The notes: generated from the sequence alone by a model not told the origin. Positions 1 to 13,200 are shown, counted from the stretch's first letter. The stretch: 64,000 nt of DNA from Brasenia schreberi (GCA_036023115.1 JAYKKT010000090.1:34987001-35051000), one strand, 5' to 3'. Translations and numbers: made by a program.

Positions 1-1
1 T

Positions 2-754
2 CCTTCATTTGGTCGGTTTTTTGAAGTGTATGATGATGTTGTGAAATCAGTATCAGTTGCAGAGTCTCTCTCCAGTTCTCAAACTGCTAATAATCTTGCG
101 GATACATCACCAAGTGGGATGCATTTTCTGTATCGTGATAAGATGAAATCATTCTATGCGTTGGTTGAAACATTGAGAGCAGAGCTCCAATCCATGTCAT
201 TAACAAAGAAACAGAATGAACTTGGATCCCCATTGCTTTCGGCATTTAACGGAGCTTCCACTGAAAAGCATCAAGCAGGAAACTTTGACAAGGGTAATTC
301 AAAGCCATCTTCTCCACTGAAACCTGATGCCATGAAGAGTAATTGTACCGAGTCTTTTGGAGCATGGACTAGGGGCAATGGAGTAAAAGAATGTGTAGAA
401 TTTGCGAGAATCTTGTTGAGAGAGATGCAACTATGGTTTTTGCAGTTTGTAGAGGCTGCTATAGAGGCTGGTTTCCAAGTATTCGGCGAAAACAATGGAA
501 ACAAGAATCGGCTTCCTTGTGGAGGAAGTGAGGTCGCTGTAATCTTGCTGCAGTTGAAGCGTGTTCTTGGATGGTTGGATTTAGTGCTCTTGAATAATGT
601 TGAGGATTTCCTGTCTAAGAAGATAGATCAATTGAAAATGAAGATCTACACATTCATGATACAGCATCTGGAGTCGGCAGCTGCTGTTCTTGATCATCAG
701 GGTGCCAATATGTCAAATTCTGGTTCTATGAATTCTTCTACTACTGTTGCTTGA
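2..754 (+). CDS. 3' terminal exon of an unidentified plant protein, DUF936/DUF6857-like C-terminus (partial)
   Basis: The frame is open from base 2, so the exon begins before the window; the stop is TGA at 752-754. About 250 residues are visible. A Ser/Lys-rich middle (about residues 85-120) separates an N-terminal part containing FLYRDKMKSFYALVETLRAE from a predicted helical C-terminal part with WFLQFVEAAIEAGF, then VILLQLKRVLGWLD, then KIYTFMIQHLESAA. That order (WF..F.E..L.AGF, QLKRV..WLD, KIY....H.ESAA) recalls the C-terminal domain of plant DUF936/DUF6857 proteins, whose biochemical role is not settled. The assignment is from memory and tentative. No signal peptide or membrane segment is seen in this part. 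Confidence 0.6.
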   Translation, partial: PSFGRFFEVYDDVVKSVSVAESLSSSQTANNLADTSPSGMHFLYRDKMKSFYALVETLRAELQSMSLTKKQNELGSPLLSAFNGASTEKHQAGNFDKGNSKPSSPLKPDAMKSNCTESFGAWTRGNGVKECVEFARILLREMQLWFLQFVEAAIEAGFQVFGENNGNKNRLPCGGSEVAVILLQLKRVLGWLDLVLLNNVEDFLSKKIDQLKMKIYTFMIQHLESAAAVLDHQGANMSNSGSMNSSTTVA

Positions 755-3299
755 CTAAAGTTCTCTTGTTTCCTCACTTGGTCATTGTATCGCACATTCT
801 TTTCTACATGTTCTGGTTGGATATCTGTTTCTTTCTGTACTTCTTTTGCACTATCATGAATTCTTTCAACTTTTTTTTCTTTTTGCTTAATTCCATTTAC
901 AAACCAAACCTGAAACAACAGCTTCATTCCCCACCCCAACCTTTACATCAATTTGAAGGATTTTAATTCCATTCATCTGACACAGCAGTAGGGAGAGAGA
1001 GAGAGGTAATTGTAACTAGAGACAGTCAGCAAGTGAAAATACACAACTAAACATGGTGAGACAAGGCAATTAGCTAATTCTTGCAGAGTTCACCAGATTG
1101 ACAACTGAAGCAACTCATGGCACCACGAACCATGTCCTTTAGAGAAACATAAATTGTTGAGAACACCATACTCTTGATTCTCCCTCTTTTTGGCCCCTTG
1201 CCTTTCTTAATTCTCTTCGTCATCTTGTCTAACATTGTTGAATTCGCCAAGCTTCACTAAGAGAGCCGAGCGCACTAAAAAACCGATGAGCCTGGGTGGA
1301 ACAAGTGTCCTGATAGCCCAATATCTTGGTAGTTAGCTCTAGGTCTAACGGTCCACAAACAGTGTCTTTGGGAGTGAGAACTCACGCACTTAGATGAGAG
1401 ATCAAAATGAAAGAAACAACAATGCTTTTACATGAACACACTCTCAACCCTTTCAGCACAAAGCTTATATTTGTAAACGAAGTATCTTCTAAATATGAAA
1501 GTAATGCATCTTACATGGAATATCTTCCTCATTTCATCTTTTTGGAATTTTCAGTCGTCTGTCTTCCATTTTCTCATGGGCGTGAAATTTCGTGGAAATT
1601 GTCCACCATCTTTATGTGTATCAACAATACTTGTTCTAGTGTGAACATATGAAATGAGTGAAGGTTGATTACGGCTTTAAAAGTAGTGCTGATAAAAGTA
1701 CAGCAAAGAAGGTTACTAAAAGTTAAAGTGGCATCCCCTTAACGTTCGTTGTTAAACGTATTCTTCTTTTCTAGTAAAATTTCAAAGCTATAACTACATG
1801 GGTCGGCGATAAGTTTAATTGAGACATATATATATATGTTTATACATACTATATATATATACTTAAACCAATCCATTCCATGCACAAATCTACTTAAACA
1901 TTTTTACTGTTCGATTAAAAGTAAAACATAGTATTTTACTTTTCATACTTCACATTCACATTTAATGTATAACGGTACATTGCAATTGTTAAATTAAAAT
2001 ATCTGATCACACCCATCCAAAACTAGAGATCTCTCAATAAACATGAGCCACCATGAAAATGGAAGACAAACTAACTTGGAGCTCGTTCTAAATGAGCAAA
2101 AGACAAGCTAGAAACACTCAACAACATGAGGAAATGAGCCCCAAAAGTACACCTCCCTTGTCATCGATACCCTCCAATAATAACATTGTTATTATTATTA
2201 TTATTGTGTGTATATGAGAGAGGGAGAGAGAGGCACAACTTTTGTGCAAGAGACAAACTTGACCACTGTTGCCGCCAGCTATCCTTGGCATTTCTTTCGT
2301 CATTGCTTACGCTACGTCGATTGAGTTAAACGCGCCTTTCCCAGGTACATTTACAATGGAATCCGTTCCATTCCTCAATTAAAATGGATTTTCTGATGAA
2401 TCCAATCCAGTTCACAAACCTAGGCGAACCAAACATGGCCTTGACGATTTATGCTCTTGACACTCTTGTGTCATGAGCTTTTTTTTAAAGAGTCATCAAA
2501 CATGATCCGAATTTTAATTTATCGAGGGTATTGAAATAAAACACGATAAATTGGGAAGTTGTGGATTCCATAATGAGCAATACTTGTTCAAAAACCTATA
2601 AAAACTTATCAAGGTCCAAACCAAAACCAAGACAAAGGCTTTTCCCACATTAAGGTGTTCTTGCAGTATCTATTGAGCTCAATCTTGTGTCATATTAGCA
2701 TTTAACTCCAGATAAGCAAGATAAAGCCTCATCTGAATTGCTAAACTCTCACCCCATAAACCTTATGTAGGATAGTAACTTAAGGTAGTCACAGAAGAGC
2801 ATGGATATGAAAGACAGATTTTGCAGCATCCTCTCTTCTGAATGGAGTTGAAAAGCAGTATTTGTGCTGTTAAACATACTCTGCTCTTCGTCCTCCTCTC
2901 TCATACTTACAAAATGCATGTTTGCAAACATAAGGATAGCTGATACGGTTGCGGCTGCATGTATCGACTTTGTTTGGTCTCCGACTCTCTTTTAAAGCCG
3001 AAAAATATGTTTTTGGACCTTCGACTTATCTTGATATGGAAGGTTGCAAACTCATAAATGTAATTACCAAGGCACAATATCAATTTATACTAACTGCTAC
3101 AAGTATAATGACATTACGACATATGATTTGGCACAAAAAGTTGAAAGAAAATCCACTGTCTACGTTTGGAGAAAACTACGAGGGTTATTGGAATATCTTT
3201 CACTTGAGCGGCTTTCTGCAAATTCTTGGAACCAACACCTGCCTTTTTTTTGAGTTTTGTTATTCTAATTTGTTTGGTTTTATAAATTCATAATTCGAA
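755..3299. other. 3' UTR and AT-rich spacer
   Basis: This holds the 3' end of the upstream gene, then spacer. There is a short GA run near 990-1005, TA runs near 1829-1860 and a (TTA)n run near 2185-2205. The open frames here are short, differ in codon use from the flanking genes and show no recognised domain. I see no gene. Confidence 0.5.
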
Positions 3300-3326
3300 G
3301 GGTTGAAGGCGTTGGCGGGTTTTCTG

Positions 3327-3327
<1 letters not shown>

Positions 3328-3360
<33 letters not shown>
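3328..3360 (+). repeat. (GA)n microsatellite in the MZT1 5' leader
   Basis: An uninterrupted GA tract of about 16 units ends some 20 bases before the MZT1 start codon, so it probably lies in the 5' UTR. GA tracts near plant start sites are known binding sites for BBR/BPC GAGA-binding proteins; that function is inferred here. Confidence 0.85.
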
Positions 3361-3362
<2 letters not shown>

Positions 3363-3381
3363 CCTCAATCGGACGGTAGCC

Positions 3382-3588
3382 ATGGATGCGGCGGCATCAC
3401 AGAATGGTCGAGAGTCGTTGGATCTGGTGCTGCACATGTCGAACCTGCTGAAGACGGGGCTGGATCGGCAGACGCTGTCGATCCTGGTCGCGCTTTGCGA
3501 GGGGGGCGTAAATCCTGAAGCCATCGCCACTGTCGTCCGAGAGATCCGCCGCGAGTCCTCCGCCCTTTCTCACCACCACCAACCCTAA
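3382..3588 (+). CDS. MZT1: Mitotic-spindle organizing protein 1 (MZT1; GIP1/GIP2 of Arabidopsis)
   Basis: A 68-residue protein with the complete MOZART1 signature: RESLDLVLHMSNLLKTGLD, RQTLSILVALCEGGVNPEA, and IATVVREIRRE. Family members are small helical subunits that bind the N-terminus of GCP3 and help recruit and activate gamma-tubulin complexes at microtubule nucleation sites, at the nuclear envelope and cell cortex in plants. Length fits the family (about 70 aa in Arabidopsis). ATG 3382 follows GTAGCC and starts the conserved block, so the start is secure. A strong donor-like GTGAGT begins at 3598, ten bases after the TAA, followed by a CT run, so a 3' UTR intron is likely. The coding part is GC-richer than its surroundings. 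Confidence 0.93.
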   Translation: MDAAASQNGRESLDLVLHMSNLLKTGLDRQTLSILVALCEGGVNPEAIATVVREIRRESSALSHHHQP

Positions 3589-6500
3589 TCTCAACCCGTG
3601 AGTCTCTCTCTCTCTCTCCACCCACACCCACACACGTTTTTGGTGCATCCGGGATCTGGATTAGGGTGGAACCTGAATACAATTCCATCAGAATTCTGTG
3701 TTTTGGCTGATCTTGATGAGAAGCTTTAATTAATAATGACTTCTGTTGCGTCCAATTCCACTAAAGTCGTTTTTTTCCCAAAATTTCTCTTCATGATTGG
3801 ACTGGTACAAGTTGGATTCGAATCTTAAGATATGGCCATCATCAGAAAAGCATTTGTTTTTATAATCGTAAGAAAATGGTCCATTTCGATGCAAAATGAA
3901 ACATTTTGGACTGTTTGGGCCGTTTATCACGGTTTGAGAGTTGGGAATTTTGGGGAGGGTTTGGACAGTGACTTGCAGCAACGTATTTAGGTATTGGAAA
4001 AAGAGTCGGAGAATTCTTCTTCCTTGGAGAAGAACTCTACAATTTGTACTTTCTACAAAAACACGCAAAATAATGACGACAAAGGAATTAGCAGAAGCAC
4101 CACCCCTACTTGTATGAGTTCTCGAATTTATTGTCGTAGCACCTTCATGAGTCTGTGTGGGATTGTTGTGAATCATGATTCGGTTCGTTCTTCTTTTTCA
4201 TCACTTATCTAATTATATCCTTAGTTGCACTTTCTTGGTGTTCTCTGTTTTGCTTTCCTTTTTCTCCCTGCTTGATCTTACATTTGCTGTCACTGAGCGT
4301 TCTGAGAAAGCATAGCTCATTTTCTCTTCTATGTCAGACATTTGGTGGTACTTATCCCGATACCATACTTCTCTTGTGTCGGGCTCAGCTTAATCTGTTT
4401 TAAATAATTTTTGTGCTATCCCAGTACTTCATGAATATCGAACAATTATTGTTTGAAAGTGAATCAACTTATGACATGGTATTTTCTCTTATGGTTTCAA
4501 TGAGATATTATCAATTATATGTAATAGTATAAATGAAAAAAGAAGTTCCATTCTTCTACCTTTTCCCAGGAGTCGATGGCTATTCATTTGAAATTATGCT
4601 CATATATAGCCGTACCCTTGCACTCATGATTTTAAAACATTACTGTGTCCTGCAGCTGTCTCTGCATCCACATCCACGCGACAGTGGTGGATCCACATTG
4701 ATTCGAGGTGGGGTGGATGCCCACCGGTAATTTGACAAATCACTGAAAAGGTTATCACCCAAGGATGAATTCATGGGTTATGGTACAGTTCACCCAGCAT
4801 AAGTTGTTCTGCAGACTGAATCAAGCAATTATGAAGTTCCAAGCTGCCTTCTATTCATTCTTTTTTTCATCAATTACATACTTGATTTATATGTCCACAT
4901 TGGATTGATTTGACTATGTTGCGGAAATATCACCTCTAAATAAACTTTAGTTTTATTATTTTTTTCTGATGCATTATAGCATCACATCGCGGCTAGGAAT
5001 AACCGATAAAGGTCATGATCATAGTTGATTTTTACTTGGATCTTACATGAGCTTTGATTGTTTAAGTGTGTTAATGATCAATTTTCTCATATTACAGATG
5101 TTAGGCGTGATGGAGATTATTAAGCTGTACAATCTCTCTGTCTTTCATCTGTACAGGTGTTTGTGATATTCATGGACGAGGAAGTTACTATGATTTTTTG
5201 AGAAGGTGACAGTTGGTAATGAACAATCACTGTTGATTGTAACTATGCAGTTTCTTCTTGTGCTAGTGACTTGTACTGGCTAACTGAGAATTGTTGATGT
5301 TAAGTTTACAGGACTGGCCAAACTACAGAAATCTTTGGCTTTGGATATTAAACGTGATTTCTTCTATGAAGCTACTTCCCTGATGCAACTACGAGTATTC
5401 CTTGACCTAGCATCACTTCTTTAAAGTTTTTCCAGTTGAGTTAGCTACAGTAGCTTTTTTATGTGCATGACCCAATATCATCTTTGATTGGTCATTCTCT
5501 CCTGACTTGGCTAGAGTAGTGCTACTTGGTCTGAATTATCATCCCCTTGTCGATCCATTCTCCCATGAAACGCACCTCAATCTAAAACGGTTCTTGATCT
5601 TCAGTCCATCCTTTTCATGGTCTGGCAATCGTAGTTGTCGCCAGTCTTCAGGCACTGATTGGGATACTTGAAACAGGGAATGGCATTTCAACCGTCTGTT
5701 GTGTTCTCCAATGTACCCTCAATCTCGTGAAAATTTTCACATGTGCACTACTATGTTCTTGTCCTTCGGATGCATCCAGTCTTTTACATTATGCGCACAT
5801 TCAACGTATTACAAACCAATGTAATAGTAATTTCCGTTTCCTAGGCCATGCTTGTTGGCAATGGTTTCAGTTGAACTTCTTAATGGCAATGGACACCAGG
5901 CCTTTTCTTTCACTAAGCCCGGTAATTAGCTGAACTTCCTGTTTGTCTTATTTGTTCTTGATAGCAGCCAAGCATGAATTAACCCATTAATATTAACACT
6001 CGTCTTCTCTAATATAGTTTCTGATGGAAAGTTGACACGGTTGTTTATTTAAGTTCAAAATGAGTTTTTCTAACACAATTTTGTAAACCAAAGCTTGAAC
6101 CACTGTGGAAATGTATATTACCCATTCAACTAGTTGGCCATGTTAATGTACATAATCGACCAGATGAGCATCTGTGCACCATTCCAAACACTGGCTTTTG
6201 GATTGCTAATTATTAACGAGTGCGGAGTAGGGTTGGTTTTGGAATTATTGTAGAAAACTCGGGTTTCTGTTGATTGAACGAGATGCGGTAAAGTTCAACC
6301 ATTTGATGGGTTCGGGATCCATATGCTTCGGAAACCATGACTCTTGGGGTCGTGTCACTGAGCCTACCAACTGTTTGTTTTAACGCATTAAAGGAGTGAC
6401 CCCATACGACCATGGATCATATAACCTATGAAGGCTCAGTAGAGCCTGAATCCTCCGGATGATCAAGGAGAAAGAAGGGATGCTTTAGTCAAGATATTAG
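3589..6500 (+). other. Downstream of MZT1: probable 3' UTR intron(s) and spacer
   Basis: After the GTGAGT at 3598 the sequence is T-rich and intron-like. A possible acceptor, CTGTACAG, precedes GTGTTTGTG near 5157, so 3' UTR sequence could resume there. No conserved coding segment is seen up to about 6.5 kb. Confidence 0.4.
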
Positions 6501-6559
6501 AAAGGAGAATGCAGTTGAAATAGAGGCGGCATTGACATCCCTCTAATACTAAGAAGCAC

Positions 6560-9290
6560 TAATTCGCATATGAATGCTGATGCCAATGATCTGATAAGAG
6601 ATTCTAGTATAGAACCGGACAATGACTGTAACATGTTGGAAGATGAAGACAATGACATTTCTGAGGAAGAAGAAAGTAGCAACAAGGATCGGGAAGAGCA
6701 GCAAGAAATAACATTTGATGATAGAAAAGCTTCCTTTGTAATGAAGATGTCGGATGCATTTGAGACTAAAATCTCTCACTTCGAGGTAAACAGTCGTGGT
6801 GAAGCTACTGATTTGGAGAATCAATTGCAAAATTTTGTGTGAAAGTATCACTTTATTGTGGAAACCAACTGCGAGGACTCAACGTAATTGATCTAGATAA
6901 CAACTTTTTGGTTCAGTTTACTAAGGATTAAGCATGCATTGCTTGATGGTCCATGGATGCCGATGGGTAGATACCTCATTGTTCAACCATGGTATCCATA
7001 TTTGTTAGTGGAGTTGGAAAGAATTACAAAACTCATAGCCTGGGTTCGGTTTCCAAGACTACCAACACATCTATACCACAAAAAGTTTGAAGAGCCCTAG
7101 GTGTCAAATTGAGCAGGCTAATCAAAATTGATTACAGTACAGCTAAATCAGAGGGGAAATTTCGGAAGAGTTGCCCTAGAGTAGGAATGATATACAGAAC
7201 CAAAAGAGAATTTGGGAACGGAGATGATTGAGAGCAATGTCATGGAGGACAAAGAGAATAGAGACCCAAATAACATTGAGAATAATATGGTCTTACTTCA
7301 CCATCGAGAAACCAAAGACAAAGGGCCACGAGATAGAGATGGCGATTAAGGATCAAAATCTGGTGTCTCAAATTCTTCACAATGTTAAATCATAAAGTAG
7401 TTATAGCTCCACGGCAAGCAACCTCTCCAAAAACTATCAGGGGCTCAATAAAGGAGCAAGTGTTGAACAAAGGAAACAGAATAACAATCAGTAAATATAA
7501 TGGAAAGAAACCCCCAGATACTAGGACAAAGAAGGTGAAAGCTGTAACAAGTCCAGTTGTCCGATCTAATGTCAAACATCCCTTGATGGAGGAACGGAAT
7601 CTTAATGGGACAGAAGGTAGCTTACCCCAGCTTTGAAATTGGGAGCTCAAGCGGCAAGCAGGTTCCTTGAAAAGCTGCTGTTACCATCTTCGTTTAACTA
7701 GTACATCGTGGAAAGAACTAATGTGTTAGTATGGAATGCACAAGGAATGGCATCAGCAGTATATGCCAATTATCTTCAATTATGAGGCAGATTAAGGAAG
7801 TTATAAGTAAACATAAGGTTCGTTGTGTCATACTGTTATAGACGAGTTGGTGGAATTACAGCTGACAAGGCCATAAGGCGTGTCAGTTTGTCACACTCCT
7901 TCCTAGCAGAAGCTGCAGGCTATTCTGGAGGAATTTGGGTTTGTGGAATGATGAATTATGCATTGAAATCAAATCTTATTCTTATCAGATGGTTAGCATG
8001 GTGGTGCCTAGGAATTACAGATTTCTACTTTTCAACAGTATATGCTGATCCCAATCCGAGATAAGGAAGAAACTATAGAAGGAAATATCTCATTTGCATC
8101 AGTTGATCTCAGGTCCGTGGTGTCTGATAAGAGACTTCAATTCGTTTCTTTTTCTACCATGAGAAGATGGGCGGTTCTAATTGAGCGAGTAGACCTTGTA
8201 AATTCTTCGAACAGTGCGTAAATGAGAATGAGCTTATTGATATGGGTTTCAAATGGCCGATGTGTACATGGTGACGAGGAACGGCAAGGGAGAGATTGGA
8301 AACGAGTCTGTACTTTTCACGCTAGTGAAATCACACTCCGAATGGATCCTACCGGGAGATAGAAATTCAGCATCGCTAGATGGAGAAATAAAATGAGGAC
8401 AATCTTAAACTAGCTGATGGTTCTTGGTGCAGTGATGAAGATGAACTTCAACAAGCCTACTTCAAATCCTTGTGCTCGGAAGAAGAAATACAAGTTCAAC
8501 AACAACTAAGCCTTTTCCCATACTAGAAGGGGTCGGCTAAAGAAGAAATACAAGTTCCTCCATATAAAATTAGCGGTTGTTTTCCTCCCATGACCAACGA
8601 AGCTAGTGATATGTTGATTCGTTGGATTACTGAAGAAGTCCGCAAAACCATTATTTGAGTTGGTGGTATGGAGAATGATGCTTTATGGGTACAAGTATTA
8701 CCAAGAAAATATGGATTATCTATTGAAGGGGGTTCCAGTCCTATCAACAAGCAACAAGACCGTGGCACCAAATGTGTCGAATACTGTCATTTGTGGAAGA
8801 AAGTGCTCAATGGTCAGTAGGTAATGGATTACAAATTCATTTCTGGTATGATAAATGAATGGACAGAGAGGAACTTCATAGTAATATTCTGAAGCCATTG
8901 CCTCCTGAGTGGGAAGAATGGACACTTCAAGATATGGTCAATGAAAATCATAATTTAGACTTTCCAGATATGAAGGAATTTCTTCCCCCAGAAACATTAC
9001 AAAATTGTTAAAAGAAGTCGTGGCCCACAGATGGAGTTGGGGAGAGAGGAGATGGTGGAGATTCTCTTCGGGTGGTTCCTTTTCGATAGCCGCATCTTAT
9101 GAAAGGATGATGAATTTTGAAGGTATCTCTGATTCATCCTTGTGGGAAGAAGTAATATGGAAATGGAGGTGGTCCTCAACGGGTTAGAGCTTTTCTTTGG
9201 ATCCGTGTGCATACCAGACTTCTCGCACCGTTTTATATGTATATACACAAGTCCTGGGCTCCTCTTGAAAGACTTTTTCCAATACATATG
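6560..9290 (+). mobile_element. Degenerate L1-type LINE, RT core deleted
   Basis: Fragments follow L1 order in shifting frames. At 6570-7140 is an acidic N-terminus then a DUF4283-like gag segment (LLDGPWMPMGRYLIVQPW, WVRFPRLPTHLYHK). At 7726-8120 is an endonuclease start (VWNAQGMAS ... AEAAGYSGGIWV). At 8575-8655 is the pre-RT segment ending ITEEVRKTI. Then the sequence jumps at about 8657 to ALWVQVLPRKYG, GNGLQIHFWYDKWMD and a zf-RVT-like region (FSIAASYERM ... EEVIWKWRW) to about 9250. The palm domain is absent, so there is an internal deletion. Many stops and shifts make it non-functional. The 3' end and target duplication could not be fixed. Confidence 0.8.
8498..8539 (-). mobile_element. 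42-bp RTE LINE 3'-tail insertion with 18-bp target duplication
   Basis: This piece matches the extreme 3' end of the RTE family in this window (AACAACAACTAAGCC then TTTTCCCATACTAG and GGGGTCGGCT on the + strand). It is flanked by a direct repeat of 18 bases, AAGAAGAAATACAAGTTC, at 8480-8497 and 8540-8557. It sits inside the L1 relic, so it is younger than that element. It is an extremely 5'-truncated target-primed insertion. Confidence 0.88.
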
Positions 9291-9299
9291 GACATGAAG

Positions 9300-10281
9300 G
9301 ACCTTCTGTTAATCTCAAACTAAGCGCGGGTCGGCAACGATCGCTGTTGTTTCGGCTATGACCATGAATTAGGAGCACCATTGATGCACTATGCGAAACA
9401 GTGTAGTAGGATTAACAACCCTCCTATATCTAAGCTTAATACCAGCTACATAATGTTGAAACCTCGCCCTATGTAATAAAAAAAAACCCTCAAATGGGCA
9501 GCAGAAATTGTGTAAAAGATCAAGGGTTAGCTTCATGCTGAAACCGATGGCAGTCCATACGCGCAATGGTCTTCCAATCTTGAAGTTAAGATAAAGAACA
9601 TTTCGCAATTGGTAAAAAAGTACATAGGTAATGTGGTTGAAACTATGAAAATCGTTATATGCTCAGAAAACACAAAAAATAATTTTAGAAATGACAACAG
9701 GACAATCTTCTCACTGGCAGAAATGATTTCTTTGCTACTAGATCCTTTGCAAGTTCACGCATATCTATGGAATAAGATAAAAAGAAACACACACATACGG
9801 AGTCAGTAACTAATAAGATCTGATCCATAAGCGATGCATCCAAAATAACTGGAATTTGGACCAGTGAATTATTAAGACAGACAACCCACACAAACTTTCT
9901 TAATACAAATCAGTTATATGAGGTACCAAATTCCTACACAAGGACACTCGAGGAAAGCAAAATTACAAGAATTGAAATTGGACCCAGCTTTACAGCTGCC
10001 TCTTTTTCAAGTGGCATTTACTTTGTGAACAGTGGATATGGATGGCTGCACTACAAGCACTGTGATTCAGTGGACTATATAACACAAAGGCTGGACAGAT
10101 TTAATACCCAGCGTCAATCATATAGAGAGAAGGCACAATCTATCAAAACTATTCTTTCACGCTTGGATGAACCAATGTGACCGTTGAAGTTACCTTCAAC
10201 AACTGAGAAAACTTCCTGCTACACAAAATCATCTCCGGTTCTGTTGATCAAGCCCCTTAATGAGTCATAAGTAGGCACCTG
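9300..10281. other. Spacer and YIP4 3' UTR
   Basis: No domain-bearing frame is seen. The part next to 10282 is presumably the 3' UTR of the minus-strand YIP4 gene. No clear repeat was recognised. Confidence 0.4.
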
Positions 10282-13200
10282 CTAATCTATGGCAATGATA
10301 AGGAAACCAACAGAGATGTACATGAGGAAGACCGGGTACAGGGCAAGAGCTTTTCTTCTGGGTGAGACCGCAGCACTCATAAAGGGATAAGCAGCCCATG
10401 AGCTCCATGCTAGTGTTATTGACACCACGACTATCTTGAGTACAACATTGTCCTTCAACATGCAAAGAACAGCTCCAACATCCAAAGGGAAGAGGCAGTA
10501 CCCCAAAAGGCTCAGACTTTGGAAAAAGATAATATGACCACCCTGAAATGTTAAAGTACATCTGTTACTGATGACTGGCTTTGCCGATCTAGAAATAGAA
10601 TCTCTATGCTAGTGGTAAAGCTAGAGGTGGAAAGACAAAAACAAAAAAATGAATGGATCAGTAACCTTGACTGGGGGCGAAACTTACCAAAAGCAGTACA
10701 TTAAGTGTTAAAATAACTGCACCAGCAGCAAGGACCCCAAAAGCAACAGCGAAAACCTCAGACTGCAAGGGCAACAAAGAATAATAGCATTAACACTTCA
10801 AGTAGCCTGTGTTATTTGCTAAGATAAATGAAAACATACTGGCTTTAGGGAAAAGCGACATATCATTTATATAGATCATCTCTATGTCAGTAAAAACAAG
10901 CATAAACAAAGGAACAACTTTTGTGGATGGGAATAATACATTCAAGTTCAATACATCTGCCACATATATAGACCGACTACCAACATTAGGGTGCTGCATT
11001 ATGACTTAAGAAATGCTGAATGCTATATCAAGTTATCAACTTCTCTATTAGATAAATTCATCTTGTAGGTGATTATAAAAGGGTTCTGCATAAGCATTAT
11101 ACTCTGCCTAGCTACAAGCTCCTTTCCACAAAAGGAAAGAGTCATAATTTACTGGCTTTTCTCATTTTATCCTTTTGACTGATAAGCTGAAGTGTAGTTG
11201 TATTGTTGTTCTTTTCCTTTATCCAAGTTGTGAAAACTTAGTAACTGTAAGAACAAGTTTGACCTCCTCATGCGAATATATTGAGAATCCATGATAACCT
11301 CAAGCTAAAATTCATTTACGCAAGGAAAAACTTGAACAAGGTCAGCAACTGTTGGCAATGGCACCCTACAATCTAAAGCAGCGCTCTCTGGCTACAATCA
11401 TACAAACCAGAAAAATGAGGACAATACACAAAGACTCTTCTGCTATGCCACTAGAAGGAATTTTAGGGAAGGCACCCTTTTCACAGAAATCTAACACATA
11501 CTTGTTTAGAATAGGAGCATACTTACCAGGAGGACGAAATATGATATAGAAAGGAAGCATATATAGCTCACTTCAGAAGCGTAGCATGGCTTGCTTTCTA
11601 AATGTCGTGACAATCTAGCTCTCCTCATGCTTCCCATGCATGTATTATTGCTACCTTATGTGCATATCATGCTTCTCTCGTTCCTCTTTCGCACATTTTA
11701 TGTGCTTGTATTCTGCACCACTATGCTTCCCTAAAAATTTTCCCGCATTTGAAGTCCTAAACTAGTAGCATCAACATATTCCAGAATATTCTTTTTTCTT
11801 TTGTTCCTATTCATTTAATCAAGTATTTGTTGAAATAAAGCAGAACAGTAATCTTCATGGAGAGCTAGAAGTAGTAGAGATCAAAATGAAGGTGTGTATG
11901 ATATTCTTCTCCTTTCTTTCACTTCTCCCAATAATTATGAATCAACTTTAGTAAACTAGTAACTTCATGAAGACTAATTGCTCCACTTACTGCCATTCTA
12001 TATCATTTTAGAATCAACGATGCACATGAATTCATCAAGAGAAATCAAGCATAATTGCGAACAGGTTTCTGCCATATGAAAGTCAAAAGCTACTGAAATA
12101 GTTCTTTGTATGGTTTAGTTTTAAATTTCAACTCTGATCGTAACTCTTCATCTACAAATCATAAGAGTATTTTAATTACAAAGAAACGATGTATGTGCTT
12201 TATAGGGGATTATGTTCTTATTTTTAACACCTTTCTTGGTCTGCGTCTGATCTAATTCTGTTTTTATGTTTTAATAGTTTTTTCCGTGTTTACTCCACAC
12301 CTGATTCCGCTGCTTATTTGATCCCTTTTCCCTGTCTTCTTGATTCATATCTTTCTTTTCCTATGTTATCATACTTCACTTTCTACACCCGTTTATTCCA
12401 AGCATTGTAGTCAACCTCATGACTCCGCAAGGTCTTTCTTCTTAGTTTCCTTCAAGCTTCTTTCCAAATAACATCTCTCGCCAAATACTACATTCTATTC
12501 TGCTACCACTTAAATTTCTTGCACTCACACTATACCCTGTGAAAGTTTTCTGCCAGATAAGCTGATGTGCTTTAAGTGATTATCTAGATCTCAAGAAAAA
12601 ATAAAGATCCAAACGCCGTCCTTGTAAGAACGTAAACTACTAGAACACAATCTTTCAGAAAGCTACTTTTGTGTTTGTTTGAATCATAGAAAAGGTTGAT
12701 TGAAGATCCAGGATCATTGAAAAGGAAAAACTCCAATTTAAAACTCAAGTTTTCTTGATCTGGGCGAACATATGAATTACAGGAGGCTTCTAAGAGAAAC
12801 GAATTGTTCCAAACTAATATCTAGATTAGAAGATGAGAAATAGCAAAAAACATGAGAGATCCAAGAAACAAAGACAAAGAAATGGCCTAAACGCATCCGA
12901 CGTCACAATAGGCAAAAAATTCCATACCTTCTTCACAGATGCGGACCACGACAAAGTAAGACCGAGGAAGATGATGAAGAAGAAAGGCCCCCAAAGATCC
13001 CAATCTCTCAATGCCTTCCCCGGATCTTCACGATACGGATTCGGGAATACCACGAGCTTCAAATTACTCACGATTCTCGACAGATCCCGCTTCACTGTGT
13101 CCCAAACGGGCTCTGTCAACGTGTTCTGCGCCGATCCAAGTGCATCTGCTGCAATACTCTGTCCCGGATTCACATTCAAATTCGCATTCGGCTTCGTTGC

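Noticed and set aside
1840..2030. Possible third MITE related to the 34.2-kb foldback element
   Set aside because: CCATGCACA, AATCTACTTAAA and TATAACGG match in places, but the inverted arms do not pair convincingly.
2949..3293. 114-codon open frame before MZT1
   Set aside because: Low-complexity, AT-rich, no domain; it runs into the GA tract and MZT1 leader.
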